Origin: Candidatus Polarisedimenticola svalbardensis
Lineage (GTDB): Bacteria > Acidobacteriota > Polarisedimenticolia > Polarisedimenticolales > Polarisedimenticolaceae
Length of the DNA stretch: 52,654 nt
Assembly (NCBI GenBank): GCA_014764515.1
Contig: JACXWD010000020.1
Span: forward strand, 1 to 52,654
Reading direction: 5' to 3'
Part shown: one piece after another, positions 41,482-50,931 of the stretch
How positions within the stretch are numbered: position 1 is the first letter of the stretch
How the letters are laid out: every line of letters starts with the position of its first letter
Translations under genes and position numbers: made by a program
The notes under the pieces: generated by a model
Told to the model about the DNA's origin: nothing
What the model saw: only the letters and a program-made list of their open reading frames with translations
Database searches by the model: none

Positions 41482-42213
41482 TTGGAAGTACTGCAGCATT
41501 TCGTCAGTGACGACACACGCTGCAGCTATCTGCCGGCTCAGACGGCACGTCTCGACCACCTCCTCCTCCTTGACATCACACCGGATGTCCTGGAAAGGTT
41601 TCTGGAGCGTGGCTGGAGACGGTTCGGGGCGGTCTATTTCAGACCGGTTTGCCAGGCATGCCACGAATGCGTACCGATCCGCCTTCCGGTAGACCGGTTC
41701 GCGCCCTCTCGCAGCCAGGCCCGGGCACGAAACAGCTCCACGCTCCGCCTCGAGATCGGCAAGCCGCAGGTTACCCCCGGAAGGATCGAGCTCTGCAACC
41801 GCTGGCAGAGGAGCCAGGGTGCGAGGCGATCCTGGGACAATCAGGAAATGGACGAGCGGCGTTACTTCCTGGAATTCGCCATCCCCCATCCTGCCGCCAT
41901 GGAGTTCGCCTACTACGATGACGACGGAGATCAGCCACGGCTGGTGGCCGTCGGCCTGGTGGACAGGATGCCCAACGCCGTTTCCGCCGTCTATACGTAC
42001 TACGATCCCGACTACGCCTCCCGGTCACCGGGAACGCGCTGCATCCTGGATCAGGTGGACTACGCCCGGGATCACGGCCTGTCGTTCGTCTACCTCGGTT
42101 ATCGGGTTCTGGGCTGCCGGTCGTCTGAATACAAGGCGCGCTTCCGCCCCCACGAGCTTCTGACCGGCAGGCCCGGACCGGAGGACGAGCCGGTCTGGGT
42201 CGAAGGAGACTAG
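41482..42213 (+). CDS. bpt: aspartate/glutamate leucyltransferase (Bpt, ATE family)
   Basis: A 243-residue N-end-rule aminoacyltransferase, TTG start with GAGGCG upstream. Typical family pieces: CSYLPAQTARL (about 14-24), the Cys cluster CQACHECVPIRLPV near 57, and the GNAT-like C-terminal part with SAVYTYYDPDY, CILDQVDYARDHGL and YLGYRVLGCRSSEYKARFRPHELL. It transfers Leu from Leu-tRNA to proteins with N-terminal Asp or Glu, marking them for ClpS/ClpAP. Last gene of the DUF481-mscS-bpt group; its stop shares CTAG with the opposing gene. Confidence 0.93.
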   Translation: MEVLQHFVSDDTRCSYLPAQTARLDHLLLLDITPDVLERFLERGWRRFGAVYFRPVCQACHECVPIRLPVDRFAPSRSQARARNSSTLRLEIGKPQVTPGRIELCNRWQRSQGARRSWDNQEMDERRYFLEFAIPHPAAMEFAYYDDDGDQPRLVAVGLVDRMPNAVSAVYTYYDPDYASRSPGTRCILDQVDYARDHGLSFVYLGYRVLGCRSSEYKARFRPHELLTGRPGPEDEPVWVEGD

Positions 42214-44285
42214 CGGTCCATCGGGTACCGCTTCCAGATCTCGAGAGCAGTGGCCAGCGGTTTGATCATCGGGACGGTATAGGTCTGGAACCCGCGCTCC
42301 GACAGGTATTCCCTGGAGCGATTGACATAAGCACTGAACCCGCGTGGCGAAATGATCACCGGTTTCTTGAAATGCGGCTTCATCTCGGTCAGCCGTTCGG
42401 TGAAGTACTCCGACAGGTACGGCACCTGGAAATAAAGCGCCGCCAGGATGACATCGGTTTCCGTGTCCTCGTCCAGGATCCTGAGCGCTTCCAGCAGCCG
42501 GTTGTCGTCGCAATCGCCGAACAGATCCACCGGGTTGGATCCGAGGCGGTCGCCGCCGTTCTCCCGACCCAGCAGACTGACGAGCCGGCTGCGTGTTTCC
42601 GGTGCGAAATCGGCGAGGACCATCCCCTCTTCGGTGACCTGATCCGCCAGAAGGATCGCCGCACCGCCGCCGACCCCGACCACAGCTACACGGTTCCCGT
42701 GGGCCCTGGGCTGGGTGGTGAGGATGGACACGATGTTGGTCAGGATCTTGGGGTCCTCGGTCAGTTCCTCGATGAGGAAGAAACCGGCCTGCTCGCAACA
42801 GGCCTTGAACGCCTCGAAACTTCCGGCCAGGGATGCGGTATGGGACATGGTGGCCGCTGCACCGCCTGATACTCCGCCCTTGATCACGATAACCGGCTTG
42901 TCCCGGCTGACCCGGCGCCCGACTTCCAGGAACTGCAAACCGTTCCTCAAGCCTTCGACATAGACCGCGATGATGTTGATCCTGGGGTCGGCTCCCATGG
43001 AGGCCAGGATTTCGGGTATCTCCACGCCGCTGGCGTTGCCGCATGAGATCCAGCGCCCAACGGAAAGGTGGTCCCAAGCCAACATTTCCAATAGCTCCAG
43101 ACCGATCCCGCCGCTCTGGGTGATCACACCCAGCCCACTCGGTTTGCGCACTGCCGCGGTGCGCTGTTCCGGAATGAACATGGTGTTCAGGCCGGAGAAA
43201 TTGTCAATGACACCCAGTCCGTTGGGCCCTATGTAGACCGTGTCGTGCTTGCGGCTGGTGGCCACCAGTTCGTCTTCAAGATCACTGCGGCCGATCTCGG
43301 CGAATCCGTCGCTGACGATCACCGCTCCCCGGCCGCCCTGCTCGCAAAACTGCTCGAACAGTGCCGGCGTCTTTTCGGCGCCGGTGACGAACACCCCGAC
43401 CTCCGCCGGCTCCGGAAGGTCTTCGAGGCCGGCATAGCACTTCTTTCCGTAAACCGTTTCATAGCGTGGGTTGACCGGGTAAATCTTTGCGATGCGGCTG
43501 GAGTTCTTGAAGATGATCCCGCCTACGGTCCCGGGCTTGGAGGCGCCCAGCACCGCTACGGATTTCGGATTGAACACCGACTCCAGGCTCTTCATCCGGG
43601 CCGGGGAGAGATCGGTGTAGCGCGGATGGCTCACCGGCTCCCCCTCGATCAGCCGGGCATCCACGATGGCAAAACCGGATTCGTAGACCAGCACCGGGTT
43701 GAGATCCAGTTCGTGGATCGCCGGGTGATCATCCATGAACCGGGACACACGGATGGTCAGATCAATGGCCGCATCACGGTCGAGAGCCGGCCCACGGAAG
43801 CCGTCCAGGATCCGGCCGGCCATGGTCCGGGAGAGCATCCGCTCAACGTCCCCTCGCTCCAGGGCCCCGACACCGGGGGCCACGTCCCGAAACAGCTCCA
43901 CGAACCGCCCACCGTGGCCGATCATCGTTACCGGCCCGAAACACGGGTCCTGCTTGGCGCCGATAAGCAGTTCGAATCCAGGCTCCGCCATCTTCTGGAC
44001 CAGGATGCCGTCCAGATCTTCCACACCGGCCATGCGGGCGTTCTCGATGAGAGCATCGTAGGAGGAACGCAGCTGGTCCTCATCCTTGATGTTCAGAAAC
44101 ACGACACCGACGTCGGTCTTGTGGATGATTCGGGGCGTCACTGCCTTGATGACTACCGGATATCCGAGTTCGGCGGCCTCGTTCAGTACTGCGTCGAGGC
44201 CCGAGACCCGCCGCCCCAGAACCGGGATCCCCACCGTTTCAAGCAGCGCTCTGGATTCGTTGAAACCGAGTTGGCGGCTGGCCAT
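42210..44285 (-). CDS. acyl-CoA synthetase (NDP-forming), beta-alpha fusion
   Basis: A 691-residue enzyme with the ATP-grasp subunit (1-225; GYPVVIKAVTPRIIHKTDVG, HELDLNPVLVY) placed before the CoA-binding and ligase domains (236-691; SVAVLGASKPGTVGG, GPNGLGVID, ITQSGGIG). The phospho-His is His482 in MSHTASLAGS, where the common motif is SHTGSLAG. By family it makes ADP (or GDP) plus acyl-CoA from acetate or other acids, or runs in reverse to make ATP, as in peptide fermenters. The domain order beta-alpha is the reverse of the frequent alpha-beta type such as Pat/YfiQ-like proteins. The stop shares CTAG with bpt. Confidence 0.92.
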   Translation of the reverse strand: MASRQLGFNESRALLETVGIPVLGRRVSGLDAVLNEAAELGYPVVIKAVTPRIIHKTDVGVVFLNIKDEDQLRSSYDALIENARMAGVEDLDGILVQKMAEPGFELLIGAKQDPCFGPVTMIGHGGRFVELFRDVAPGVGALERGDVERMLSRTMAGRILDGFRGPALDRDAAIDLTIRVSRFMDDHPAIHELDLNPVLVYESGFAIVDARLIEGEPVSHPRYTDLSPARMKSLESVFNPKSVAVLGASKPGTVGGIIFKNSSRIAKIYPVNPRYETVYGKKCYAGLEDLPEPAEVGVFVTGAEKTPALFEQFCEQGGRGAVIVSDGFAEIGRSDLEDELVATSRKHDTVYIGPNGLGVIDNFSGLNTMFIPEQRTAAVRKPSGLGVITQSGGIGLELLEMLAWDHLSVGRWISCGNASGVEIPEILASMGADPRINIIAVYVEGLRNGLQFLEVGRRVSRDKPVIVIKGGVSGGAAATMSHTASLAGSFEAFKACCEQAGFFLIEELTEDPKILTNIVSILTTQPRAHGNRVAVVGVGGGAAILLADQVTEEGMVLADFAPETRSRLVSLLGRENGGDRLGSNPVDLFGDCDDNRLLEALRILDEDTETDVILAALYFQVPYLSEYFTERLTEMKPHFKKPVIISPRGFSAYVNRSREYLSERGFQTYTVPMIKPLATALEIWKRYPMDR

Positions 44286-44493
44286 GATCCGACCCTCCTG
44301 CCGGCGGGTGCTCGCCGGAACGGTATTGTAGCGGCTCAGGCCGAATAAATCCCTTGAAAACTAGCCTTTTCAGGTCTGTTGGCGCTGCAGCAGACCGGTT
44401 GCCTCAGGTCATTTCCGGCCCCTTTACAGGGTTTTCCCGATGGTCGCCTGCTTCCTTTCCTCTTATATGGAGTTCTCACCATGGGGAGGCCGA

Positions 44494-44803
44494 ATGCACC
44501 TCTTGAGGTGTCTGAAGATTCTTACGCTGGCGGCAGGTTTGGCCGTGACCGGCCCCTTGCTGGCCGGCTCCATCGCCCCTGCCCTCCAGCAGGCGGTGGA
44601 CCAGGCGGCAGTGGACGAACTCCTGCCGGTGGTGATCCTCATGGAACAGTTCCCCCGGCAAAGCGAGTTGCTGAGCCAGGCCCGGACCGTTCACGGAAGC
44701 CGGATCCTCGACCCTGACAACCTGGCTGGATGTGGATGCCACGGTTGCCTCCGACCCGTATTACTACCAGGTTGTTGCCGAGAATGGAGGGGGGACCGAG
44801 TAA
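44494..44803 (+). pseudogene. remnant of an exported S8-peptidase-like protein (internal deletion)
   Basis: ATG 44494 has GGGGAGG upstream and opens a signal peptide (MHLLRCLKILTLAAGLAVTG) followed by IAPALQQAVDQAAVDELLPV and VVILMEQFPRQSELL, the usual start of subtilase propeptides in such genomes. Around 44714 the sequence switches frame: the next frame reads LTTWLDVDATVASDPYYYQV and ends VVAENGGGTE with a stop at 44801, typical of the C-terminal strand of an FN3-like domain. The whole catalytic core is missing. This is best read as a large internal deletion in a long secreted protein, or as an assembly collapse. The first frame otherwise continues as nonsense. Confidence 0.55.
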
Positions 44804-44857
44804 CCGCCTACCGTTCGCCGATTGACCGGCCCGGAGACGACCGGATAGACTTCCGCC

Positions 44858-45763
44858 ATGTTGCGGGAATCGGTATTTTCCCTCAAGCCCAGGGGGATCG
44901 GTGAACTGCTGGACCTGACGTTCAGGATCTACCGGCACCGCTTTGCCCTTTTTGCGTCGGTGGGCGTCCTGATCGCTACCCTGAACACTGCAGCCAGCGT
45001 GATCATGCAGCTGGTGATCTACTCCGGCGACGCCACCCTCGATCCAAACATCGATCCTGTACGGTTCATGATCGCCTTCTACAGCGTTCTCCCGGTTTTT
45101 CTCGCCGTATACCTGCTGATTTACTCTACCGGGGCGGTGATCATGTTCTCCGTGGTTCGAGGCGTCATCACCGGCAGCGAGATCCCGTGGAGAGAGGCGC
45201 TGGCCGGCGGCTGGAAACGGATCCCCTCCATGCTGTTCACGGCTATCCTCAGCTGGATCGCCATCGCGTTCGGATGCGTGTTCTGCCTGCTTCCCGGCCT
45301 GGCCGTTGCCATCCTGTTTGCCCTGGCCGTGCCGGTGGCGTTTCTCGAGCATCGCTCACCATTTTCCGCCCTGGGCCGCAGCGTGGAACTGATCCGCAAG
45401 CGGGGGCCACAAGGGATGGGATCCGGCAACAATGCGGTGCGGGTCGTAGTCATCGGTCTGGTCACCCTGGTGGTCTGGTACGCCCTGAACGTGTTCGCCA
45501 GCATCCCGCAGGCTGCGGCCATGTACATCGGCATGTCCAGCCGTGGCATGGAGATGACCCCGATCGGCCCTTCCCCGCTACCGATGGCCTGGATGCTGCC
45601 GTTGTACTTCGTCGGCGCCATCGTTCAGGGCCTGTTCATCGGGATCACCCTGATCCCCTGGGCGGTTCTCTATTTCGACATCCGGGTCCGCCACGAAGGT
45701 CTGGACATGGAGGAGAAGATTCACCACCTCGGGAACCAGGCTCAAGGCGGCGAAGGAGTATGA
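44858..45763 (+). CDS. integral membrane protein, glycerophosphoryl-diester-like membrane domain
   Basis: A 301-residue protein. The N terminus FSLKPRGIGELLDLTFRIYRHRF is the conserved amphipathic start of a broad family of poly-helix proteins (YciC/DUF975 or GDPD membrane-domain like). About six membrane helices follow, separated by a short loop with IPWREALAGGWKRIPSML and FLEHRSPFSALGRSVELI, which is a family pattern. Function is not established. First gene of the cluster with DUF4129, DUF4350, MoxR and DUF58; its stop overlaps the next start (ATGA). Confidence 0.8.
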   Translation: MLRESVFSLKPRGIGELLDLTFRIYRHRFALFASVGVLIATLNTAASVIMQLVIYSGDATLDPNIDPVRFMIAFYSVLPVFLAVYLLIYSTGAVIMFSVVRGVITGSEIPWREALAGGWKRIPSMLFTAILSWIAIAFGCVFCLLPGLAVAILFALAVPVAFLEHRSPFSALGRSVELIRKRGPQGMGSGNNAVRVVVIGLVTLVVWYALNVFASIPQAAAMYIGMSSRGMEMTPIGPSPLPMAWMLPLYFVGAIVQGLFIGITLIPWAVLYFDIRVRHEGLDMEEKIHHLGNQAQGGEGV

Positions 45764-46497
45764 GGAAGGCGCCTTTCGCCGTCCTGATGGTCTTTGCGGT
45801 ACTGACCGTCGGCGTGGCGGGCGCAGCCCCTGGTGATGACGACAGCTGGACTCCCCCGTCGGACGCCAGGGAGCGTGTGGAGCGGATCCTGAAAGATCCG
45901 GTCTTCCAGCTGGAAGAGCCGACACCGGGTCCGGCCGAGAAAATGATGGCGTCGGTCCGGGAATTCCTGTTCAGGGTGTTCAGCAGGATCAGTGCCGCCA
46001 TCGCACTGAACTCCTTCCTGCTGACTGTCATTCTTTGGGCGGTTATCGCGGCTGCACTGTTGGGAGCAGGCTGGCTGATTGTTCGGTTGACACGGGACCG
46101 CAGTGCAATTCCGGGGTCGGGCTTGCCCACGATCCGTAGAAGCAGCCGGCCAACGGACCGGGAGCGGTCTCCCGAGGACCTGCTGGCCGAGGCAAGAGCC
46201 GCTTTCAGGGCGGGCCGGGCCCGGGATGTCCTGCGACTTTCTCTTGTCGCCTCGATTCGGGCGTTGCGAGCCGCCGGATACCTGCCCGGGAATCGCTCCA
46301 TGACCGATCTCGAGGGAGCGCGAGCACTTGAGGCAACCGGTCCCACGGATCTACGGGCCCCATTCAGGGCCCTGGTGGTGAGCCATGACCGGCTTGTCTA
46401 CGCCGGCCTTAAGCCCGATTCCGGTGAACTGGACCAGGCTCTCGATCTCGCCGGCAGGATTGTCCAGGGTGAGCCAGGGGCCGGGGCGGCCCGGTGA
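45760..46497 (+). CDS. DUF4129 domain-containing membrane protein
   Basis: A 245-residue protein. ATG 45760 overlaps the previous stop and has GGAGT upstream; the longer open frame upstream is antisense noise within the previous gene. It has a signal peptide (KAPFAVLMVFAVLTVGVAGA), a short periplasmic part (WTPPSDARERVERILKDPVF), a membrane helix (about 87-107) and the cytoplasmic DUF4129 domain (AEARAAFRAGRARDVLRLSL, then FRALVVSHDRLVYAG). DUF4129 is regularly next to MoxR and DUF58 genes and to transglutaminase proteins; its biochemical role is unknown. The GTGA overlap with the next gene suggests coupled translation. Confidence 0.85.
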   Translation: MRKAPFAVLMVFAVLTVGVAGAAPGDDDSWTPPSDARERVERILKDPVFQLEEPTPGPAEKMMASVREFLFRVFSRISAAIALNSFLLTVILWAVIAAALLGAGWLIVRLTRDRSAIPGSGLPTIRRSSRPTDRERSPEDLLAEARAAFRAGRARDVLRLSLVASIRALRAAGYLPGNRSMTDLEGARALEATGPTDLRAPFRALVVSHDRLVYAGLKPDSGELDQALDLAGRIVQGEPGAGAAR

Positions 46498-47711
46498 AGC
46501 GCCGCGCCCTCATCCTGGCCGGTGGACTGTTTCTGGTCCTTACGGTTCTGGCCATACTGGGACAGACTGCGGGGACCGGCATCAGGACACGGTACCCCAG
46601 CAGCCTGGCCGGTGAGGCGGAAGGCGCCCTGGCCTTCCGGCGCCTGCTCCTGGAGCTGGATCTGCCGGTCCGAACCCTTGGCACCGGCTGGGACGGGACC
46701 GACCTGGATGGTCCGGGTCTGCTTATCGTTGCCACACCGTTGCAGCGGGGCGTAAGAGCCGAGGAAATATCCGGATTGTCCCGGTGGATCCAAAGCGGCG
46801 GTTCTCTCCTGGTTGTGGAGGACGCAACCGCCCTGGAACGATCCCCGGAGCTGGAAACCTTCCTGGATGATGCAGGGCTTGCAAGCATGGTGCCGGTCAC
46901 CGACATCAACCCGGCCACACTGAAACCGTACCGGCCGAACCGCTTCCCCTCGTCAGGTGGCGACGGCCTTCCGGCCGGCCTCCGGATACGCAGGCTGCAG
47001 CTCAACCGGGCCGCCGGCATCGAGGCCGATGGTTCGGCCCGAACACTTCTGGTTGCCGATAACGGATCCACGACGGCGGCGGCAATCGACTATGGCGATG
47101 GGATCATCGCACTGGTTCTCGGCCCGCTCCTGGCGAACGATCAGCTCCTGGAGGGCGATACGTTGAATCTTGCGCTCTGGCTGGTGGACGACCTTCGGGG
47201 GGACGGAGACGTATGGTTCGATGAGTACCACCACGGCCACGGAGGATTGCTGGCGACACTGGGGAACCTCAATCGTACTGCCCTCGGCTGGGCGGCTCTG
47301 CAGGCGGCCCTGGCTGCACTGCTGTACGCCTTCACCCGGGGCATCCGCTTCGGGCCTCCCCGCCCGATGGCTGACCCGCCGCGCAGGTCCAACCTTGAGT
47401 TCGTCCATTCAATGGCTTCCATGTACCGCAGGGCTTCTGCAGGCAAATACGCTCTGAGAATGATACTGGCCAGGCTACGGCGGGAAACCGGTTGGCTCAC
47501 GGGAAGCCCGGACAAGGCGACCGCCGACGAAATGGCCGCCGCCCTTTCGAAACGGTACCGCCTGGCCCCGGGCTCAACCACCACCACGGTGCGGACTGCG
47601 GAGCATGCGGCGGAACAGAACCGGTTGTCCAACCGGGAGCTACTGACCCTGGCCTCTGAACTGGCCCTTCTGCAACAGGAGATCACAGGTGAACATCGAG
47701 AAAGTGACTGA
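46494..47711 (+). CDS. DUF4350 domain-containing membrane protein
   Basis: A 405-residue protein with GTG start overlapping the DUF4129 stop. One N-terminal helix (4-22), the DUF4350 domain (about 35-225; RYPSSLAGEAEGALAFRRLL, LLIVATPLQRGVRAEEI, LSRWIQSGGSLLVVED, WFDEYHHGHGG) and a second helix near 265-283, then a cytoplasmic tail (NLEFVHSMASMYRRASAGKYAL). DUF4350 resembles glutamine-amidotransferase-like folds without a catalytic Cys. The family is found almost only with MoxR/DUF58 clusters. Its last 23 bp overlap moxR. Confidence 0.85.
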   Translation: MKRRALILAGGLFLVLTVLAILGQTAGTGIRTRYPSSLAGEAEGALAFRRLLLELDLPVRTLGTGWDGTDLDGPGLLIVATPLQRGVRAEEISGLSRWIQSGGSLLVVEDATALERSPELETFLDDAGLASMVPVTDINPATLKPYRPNRFPSSGGDGLPAGLRIRRLQLNRAAGIEADGSARTLLVADNGSTTAAAIDYGDGIIALVLGPLLANDQLLEGDTLNLALWLVDDLRGDGDVWFDEYHHGHGGLLATLGNLNRTALGWAALQAALAALLYAFTRGIRFGPPRPMADPPRRSNLEFVHSMASMYRRASAGKYALRMILARLRRETGWLTGSPDKATADEMAAALSKRYRLAPGSTTTTVRTAEHAAEQNRLSNRELLTLASELALLQQEITGEHRESD

Positions 47712-48669
47712 ACTTGCCGCCGGGCTCAGAACTGCGTTGGGTGAGGTCGTCCGGGGGCAGGCCGGACCTATCCACGAGTTGGTGGTGGCGCTGCTGGCGG
47801 GAGGACACGTTCTCGTAGAGGGCCCTCCCGGGATCGGCAAGACGCTGATGGTGCGGGCGGTTGCAGGATTGCTGGAGTCCAGCTACAAACGGGTTCAGTT
47901 CACACCGGATCTTATGCCGGCGGATATCACCGGGACCTCGGTGTTCCGCCCCCAGACCGGCGTCTTCGAGTTCGTCCCCGGGCCACTATTCACCGAGATC
48001 CTGCTGGCGGACGAGATCAACCGCACACCACCCAAGACCCAGGCGGCGCTGCTGGAAGCGATGCAGGAGCAACAGGTCACTCTGGACGGCGTCAGCCATC
48101 CCCTGCCTCCGTTCTTCTTTGTGGCCGCCACCCAGAACCCGCTGGAGTACGAAGGAACCTACCCTCTGCCTGAAGCCCAGCTGGATCGGTTTTTCATGAA
48201 GATCCGCATCGGGTACCCGGAACGCGACCAGGAACGGGAGATCCTGGAATGTCACACCGGCACCCTGAACCTGGTCCCGCCTGCAATTCGAACCCTGGAG
48301 CCGGTGGCGACCACATCCGAGCTGCTGGCCCTGCGAGAAGTGATCGCCACAACCTACGTGGAACGCTCCGTTCTGGATTACATCCTGAACCTGGTGCAGG
48401 CCAGCCGTGACCACCGCCGGGTCTCGGTCGGCGCCAGCAGCCGGGCCGCGGTCATCCTCATGTTCGCAGCCAAGGCTGTAGCCGCCTGCGACGGCCGTGA
48501 GTTCGTGCGGCCCGACGACGTCAAGGAAGTTGCGCCTGCAGTGCTCCGTCACAGGCTGCTGCTTCGACCGGAAGCGGAAGTGGAGGGCATCGACTCGGAC
48601 CAGGTCGTCCTGGACCTGCTGGGGTCGGTGGAGCTGCCTCGGACCACGGATGGAGAGCCGGATCGGTGA
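47689..48669 (+). CDS. MoxR family AAA+ ATPase
   Basis: A 326-residue ATPase; GTG 47689 with AGGAG 7 nt upstream. Walker A EGPPGIGKTL (about 45-54), Walker B ILLADEINRTPPKTQAALLEAM, sensor 1 FFVAATQNPLEYEGTYPLPEAQ, arginine finger DRFFMKI, and the C-terminal lid. MoxR proteins act as chaperones that assemble metal-containing or vWA-domain proteins; the vWA-like partner is the DUF58 protein encoded immediately downstream (GTGA overlap). Cytoplasmic. Confidence 0.94.
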   Translation: MNIEKVTELAAGLRTALGEVVRGQAGPIHELVVALLAGGHVLVEGPPGIGKTLMVRAVAGLLESSYKRVQFTPDLMPADITGTSVFRPQTGVFEFVPGPLFTEILLADEINRTPPKTQAALLEAMQEQQVTLDGVSHPLPPFFFVAATQNPLEYEGTYPLPEAQLDRFFMKIRIGYPERDQEREILECHTGTLNLVPPAIRTLEPVATTSELLALREVIATTYVERSVLDYILNLVQASRDHRRVSVGASSRAAVILMFAAKAVAACDGREFVRPDDVKEVAPAVLRHRLLLRPEAEVEGIDSDQVVLDLLGSVELPRTTDGEPDR

Positions 48670-49976
48670 TCCCTACGCCCCGGTTCGCATGGCTGGTCGC
48701 ATTGGGGGTTCCTGCACTCCTTTTCGGAATCCTCCAGCCGGCATGGTTACCCTGGGTCCTGGTCCTGGATCTGCTCCTGGTCGTGGCTGCCGCCTGGGAT
48801 GCCCTGGCCGCCCTGCCTGCCTCGCGACTGCGGGTCCGGCGCACCGTACCGCCACGGTGGGTTCAGGGACGGCCGGAGTCTGTCCGTATAGCCATCGACA
48901 ACGAGGGCGCCGGCACGGGGAGGCTTCTCGTCCGCGACCTGCCGCCACCCGCCTTTCATGCGCCGATGCACAGGCTGGACACCGTCCTTGCTCCCGGCAT
49001 GACCGTTGAAATGAGCTACGAAGCAACACCGGCCGAACGGGGCGAGCACCATTTCGGCAATATGGCCGTCCGTTCAATGGGTCCTCTGGGGCTGGTGGCC
49101 CGCCAGACTGTCCTTCCGACGGAGGAGGCGGTCCGGGTCTACCCGGACCTGATCGCCATGGGGAACCAGGAGACGATCCTGGGCGCTGCCGTCTCACGCC
49201 AGCTGGGAAGGCGCCAGGACAGGATGCGGGGTGAAGGTCGGGAGTTCCATCAGTTGCGGGACTACGTGCCGGGAGATGACATCCGATCCCTGGATTGGAA
49301 AAAATTCGCCCACCGCGGCCGGTTGACTGTCCGGGAATACAGAGCGGAAAAAAACCAGAGAATCCTGATGCTGGTGGACGGCGGCCGCATGATGACCACC
49401 CGGATCGCCGGCAGGCTACGATTCGACTGGGCCGTACAGGCTGCAGGCCGGCTGGCCCGCTCGGCCCTTTCCATGGGCGATCAGGTCGGCGTGACGGTTT
49501 TCGCCCGGTCGATCAAGGCCACCCTTCCGCTGGCACGTACACGTGGCCAGCTGGGCCGGCTGTCGGACATGCTGTCAGAAGTAACACCCGATCTGTCCGA
49601 ACCCGATCTGGGAGCGGCCCTCGGCCATGTTCTCAAACGGAACCCCCGGCGCACCCTCGTGGTCCTGTTTACCGAGCTGGCCGACCCGCGGGCAGCCGAA
49701 AACGCCGTGAAGTACATCGGCTCCCTGAGTCGCAGGCACCTGGGACTGGTGGTTACGCTGACCGACACTGACCTCGAGAATGAGCGGAACAGGCCGGTCC
49801 GGGAGATCGACGACGTCTATCGCCGTGTGGCTGCAGACGAACTCTGGACCGAGTTTCGAACCACGACCAGAACGCTGCGAGCCCGAGGCGCCCATGTCGT
49901 TGCGGCCCGGGCGGACGCCCTTGCGGGAGAAACGGTCCAGCGCTACCTGGAGATCAAGCAGCGGGGTCTTCTTTGA
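48666..49976 (+). CDS. DUF58 domain-containing protein (vWA-like partner of MoxR)
   Basis: A 436-residue protein, GTG start overlapping the MoxR stop. Two N-terminal helices (about 5-50), a beta-rich region (55-150; RVRRTVPPRWVQGRPESVRI, ERGEHHFGNMAVRSMGPLGL), the DUF58 core (EFHQLRDYVPGDDIRSLDWK, about 198-217) and a vWA-like fold (LMLVDGGRMMTT, DLGAALGHVLKRNPRRTLVV). The MIDAS is changed: DGGRM in place of DxSxS, as often in DUF58. By context it is the MoxR client at the membrane. Its 3' end overlaps the opposing SpoIIM gene by 23 bp. Confidence 0.92.
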   Translation: MIPTPRFAWLVALGVPALLFGILQPAWLPWVLVLDLLLVVAAAWDALAALPASRLRVRRTVPPRWVQGRPESVRIAIDNEGAGTGRLLVRDLPPPAFHAPMHRLDTVLAPGMTVEMSYEATPAERGEHHFGNMAVRSMGPLGLVARQTVLPTEEAVRVYPDLIAMGNQETILGAAVSRQLGRRQDRMRGEGREFHQLRDYVPGDDIRSLDWKKFAHRGRLTVREYRAEKNQRILMLVDGGRMMTTRIAGRLRFDWAVQAAGRLARSALSMGDQVGVTVFARSIKATLPLARTRGQLGRLSDMLSEVTPDLSEPDLGAALGHVLKRNPRRTLVVLFTELADPRAAENAVKYIGSLSRRHLGLVVTLTDTDLENERNRPVREIDDVYRRVAADELWTEFRTTTRTLRARGAHVVAARADALAGETVQRYLEIKQRGLL

Positions 49977-50931
49977 CCGGACCGGGCCGGACTCCCAGAA
50001 GCCAGGCCCACATGAACAGACCGAGAGCGATCCCAAGTCCGATCCGCACCGCCGGCGGGATATTGGGGGACGGTGAGATGAACCCTTCCACCAGAGCGGC
50101 CACAAGCAGCGCGGGGATCGCCCCTGCGGTGATCATGAGCCCCTCCCGGGCTCCATGCCGCAAGCCGCGGGAACGGGTCTGGTCGCCGGGATGCAGCCAA
50201 CCGTCGAAAGTGGTCAGGCCGCCTGCGCCGGCCAGAAGGATCGCGGAGACCTCGATTATCCCGTGAGGGATGACGAAGGCAAGGAACCGGCCCAGGATGC
50301 CGTATTGACCACAGAGAACAAAAACGATTCCGAGGATGTTGCCGTTCAGGAACAGCAGCCAGGCCGGAATAACACCGGTCACGCCGAAAGCGAAGGTGTT
50401 CAGTGCGACGGAGATGTTGTTGGTGACGTAACCGGCGGACGAAACCGACCGCGGCATCAGCCCGAACATGTTGGGGTGCAGGTAATCCCCGCTCCGGATA
50501 CCCTCGACGAACTTCGACCCGAGCACCATGTTGGCTATCGACTCGTCCAGGACCGCCCCGACGGCGCCCAGAATCACCCCGCACAGGAACAGCCCGGTGG
50601 ACACGGCCAAAGCACCGCGGTGGCGCTGTACAGCCGCCGGGATGGATCGCCATAACCCGGTCAGGATTGCCCGTGCCCCGCGTCTGGGCGCACGGTAAAC
50701 CATGTTGTGGGATCTCAGGGCCAGGTCGTTGAGGTACCCGACCAGCCTGGACTCGCCGTGGAAGGTCCTGGCCGTAGCCAGGTCGGCGGACACCTTGCGA
50801 TGCAGCAGTCCGAGTTCCTTGAGGTTCGCCGGCTCAAGAGATGACAGTCCCCGGGACCTGGCCTGGGCCATGAGAGCTTCCAGACGTTCCCATGCCGGCC
50901 GGTTCCTGACAACCGTCTCCCGAAGATCCAT
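49954..50931 (-). CDS. SpoIIM/stage II sporulation protein M-like membrane protein
   Basis: A 325-residue protein. ATG 50931 overlaps the RDD stop by one base (TAATG); an upstream extension would run into the RDD gene. The cytoplasmic N-terminal part (1-95) is helical (RNRPAWERLEALMAQARSRG). Five to six membrane helices follow with family motifs NISVALNTFAFGVTGVIPAW, FLNGNILG and PHGIIEVSAILLAGAGGL. In endospore formers SpoIIM works with SpoIID and SpoIIP in engulfment; in non-sporulating bacteria this branch accompanies RDD and MoxR/DUF58 genes. There is no other sporulation gene here, so a role in spore formation is not implied. Confidence 0.88.
   Translation of the reverse strand: MDLRETVVRNRPAWERLEALMAQARSRGLSSLEPANLKELGLLHRKVSADLATARTFHGESRLVGYLNDLALRSHNMVYRAPRRGARAILTGLWRSIPAAVQRHRGALAVSTGLFLCGVILGAVGAVLDESIANMVLGSKFVEGIRSGDYLHPNMFGLMPRSVSSAGYVTNNISVALNTFAFGVTGVIPAWLLFLNGNILGIVFVLCGQYGILGRFLAFVIPHGIIEVSAILLAGAGGLTTFDGWLHPGDQTRSRGLRHGAREGLMITAGAIPALLVAALVEGFISPSPNIPPAVRIGLGIALGLFMWAWLLGVRPGPVKEDPAA

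Noticed and set aside
39573-41516. Open frame of 647 codons on the minus strand
   Set aside because: Spans antisense to the histone, DUF481 and mscS genes; it is a by-product of GC-rich codon usage.
42025-43077. Open frame of 350 codons on the minus strand
   Set aside because: Same strand but other frame within the acyl-CoA synthetase; the composition is Arg/Gly-rich noise.
49954-50931. Sporulation role for the SpoIIM-like gene
   Set aside because: No other sporulation genes are visible and this branch of the family is widespread in non-sporulating bacteria with MoxR clusters.
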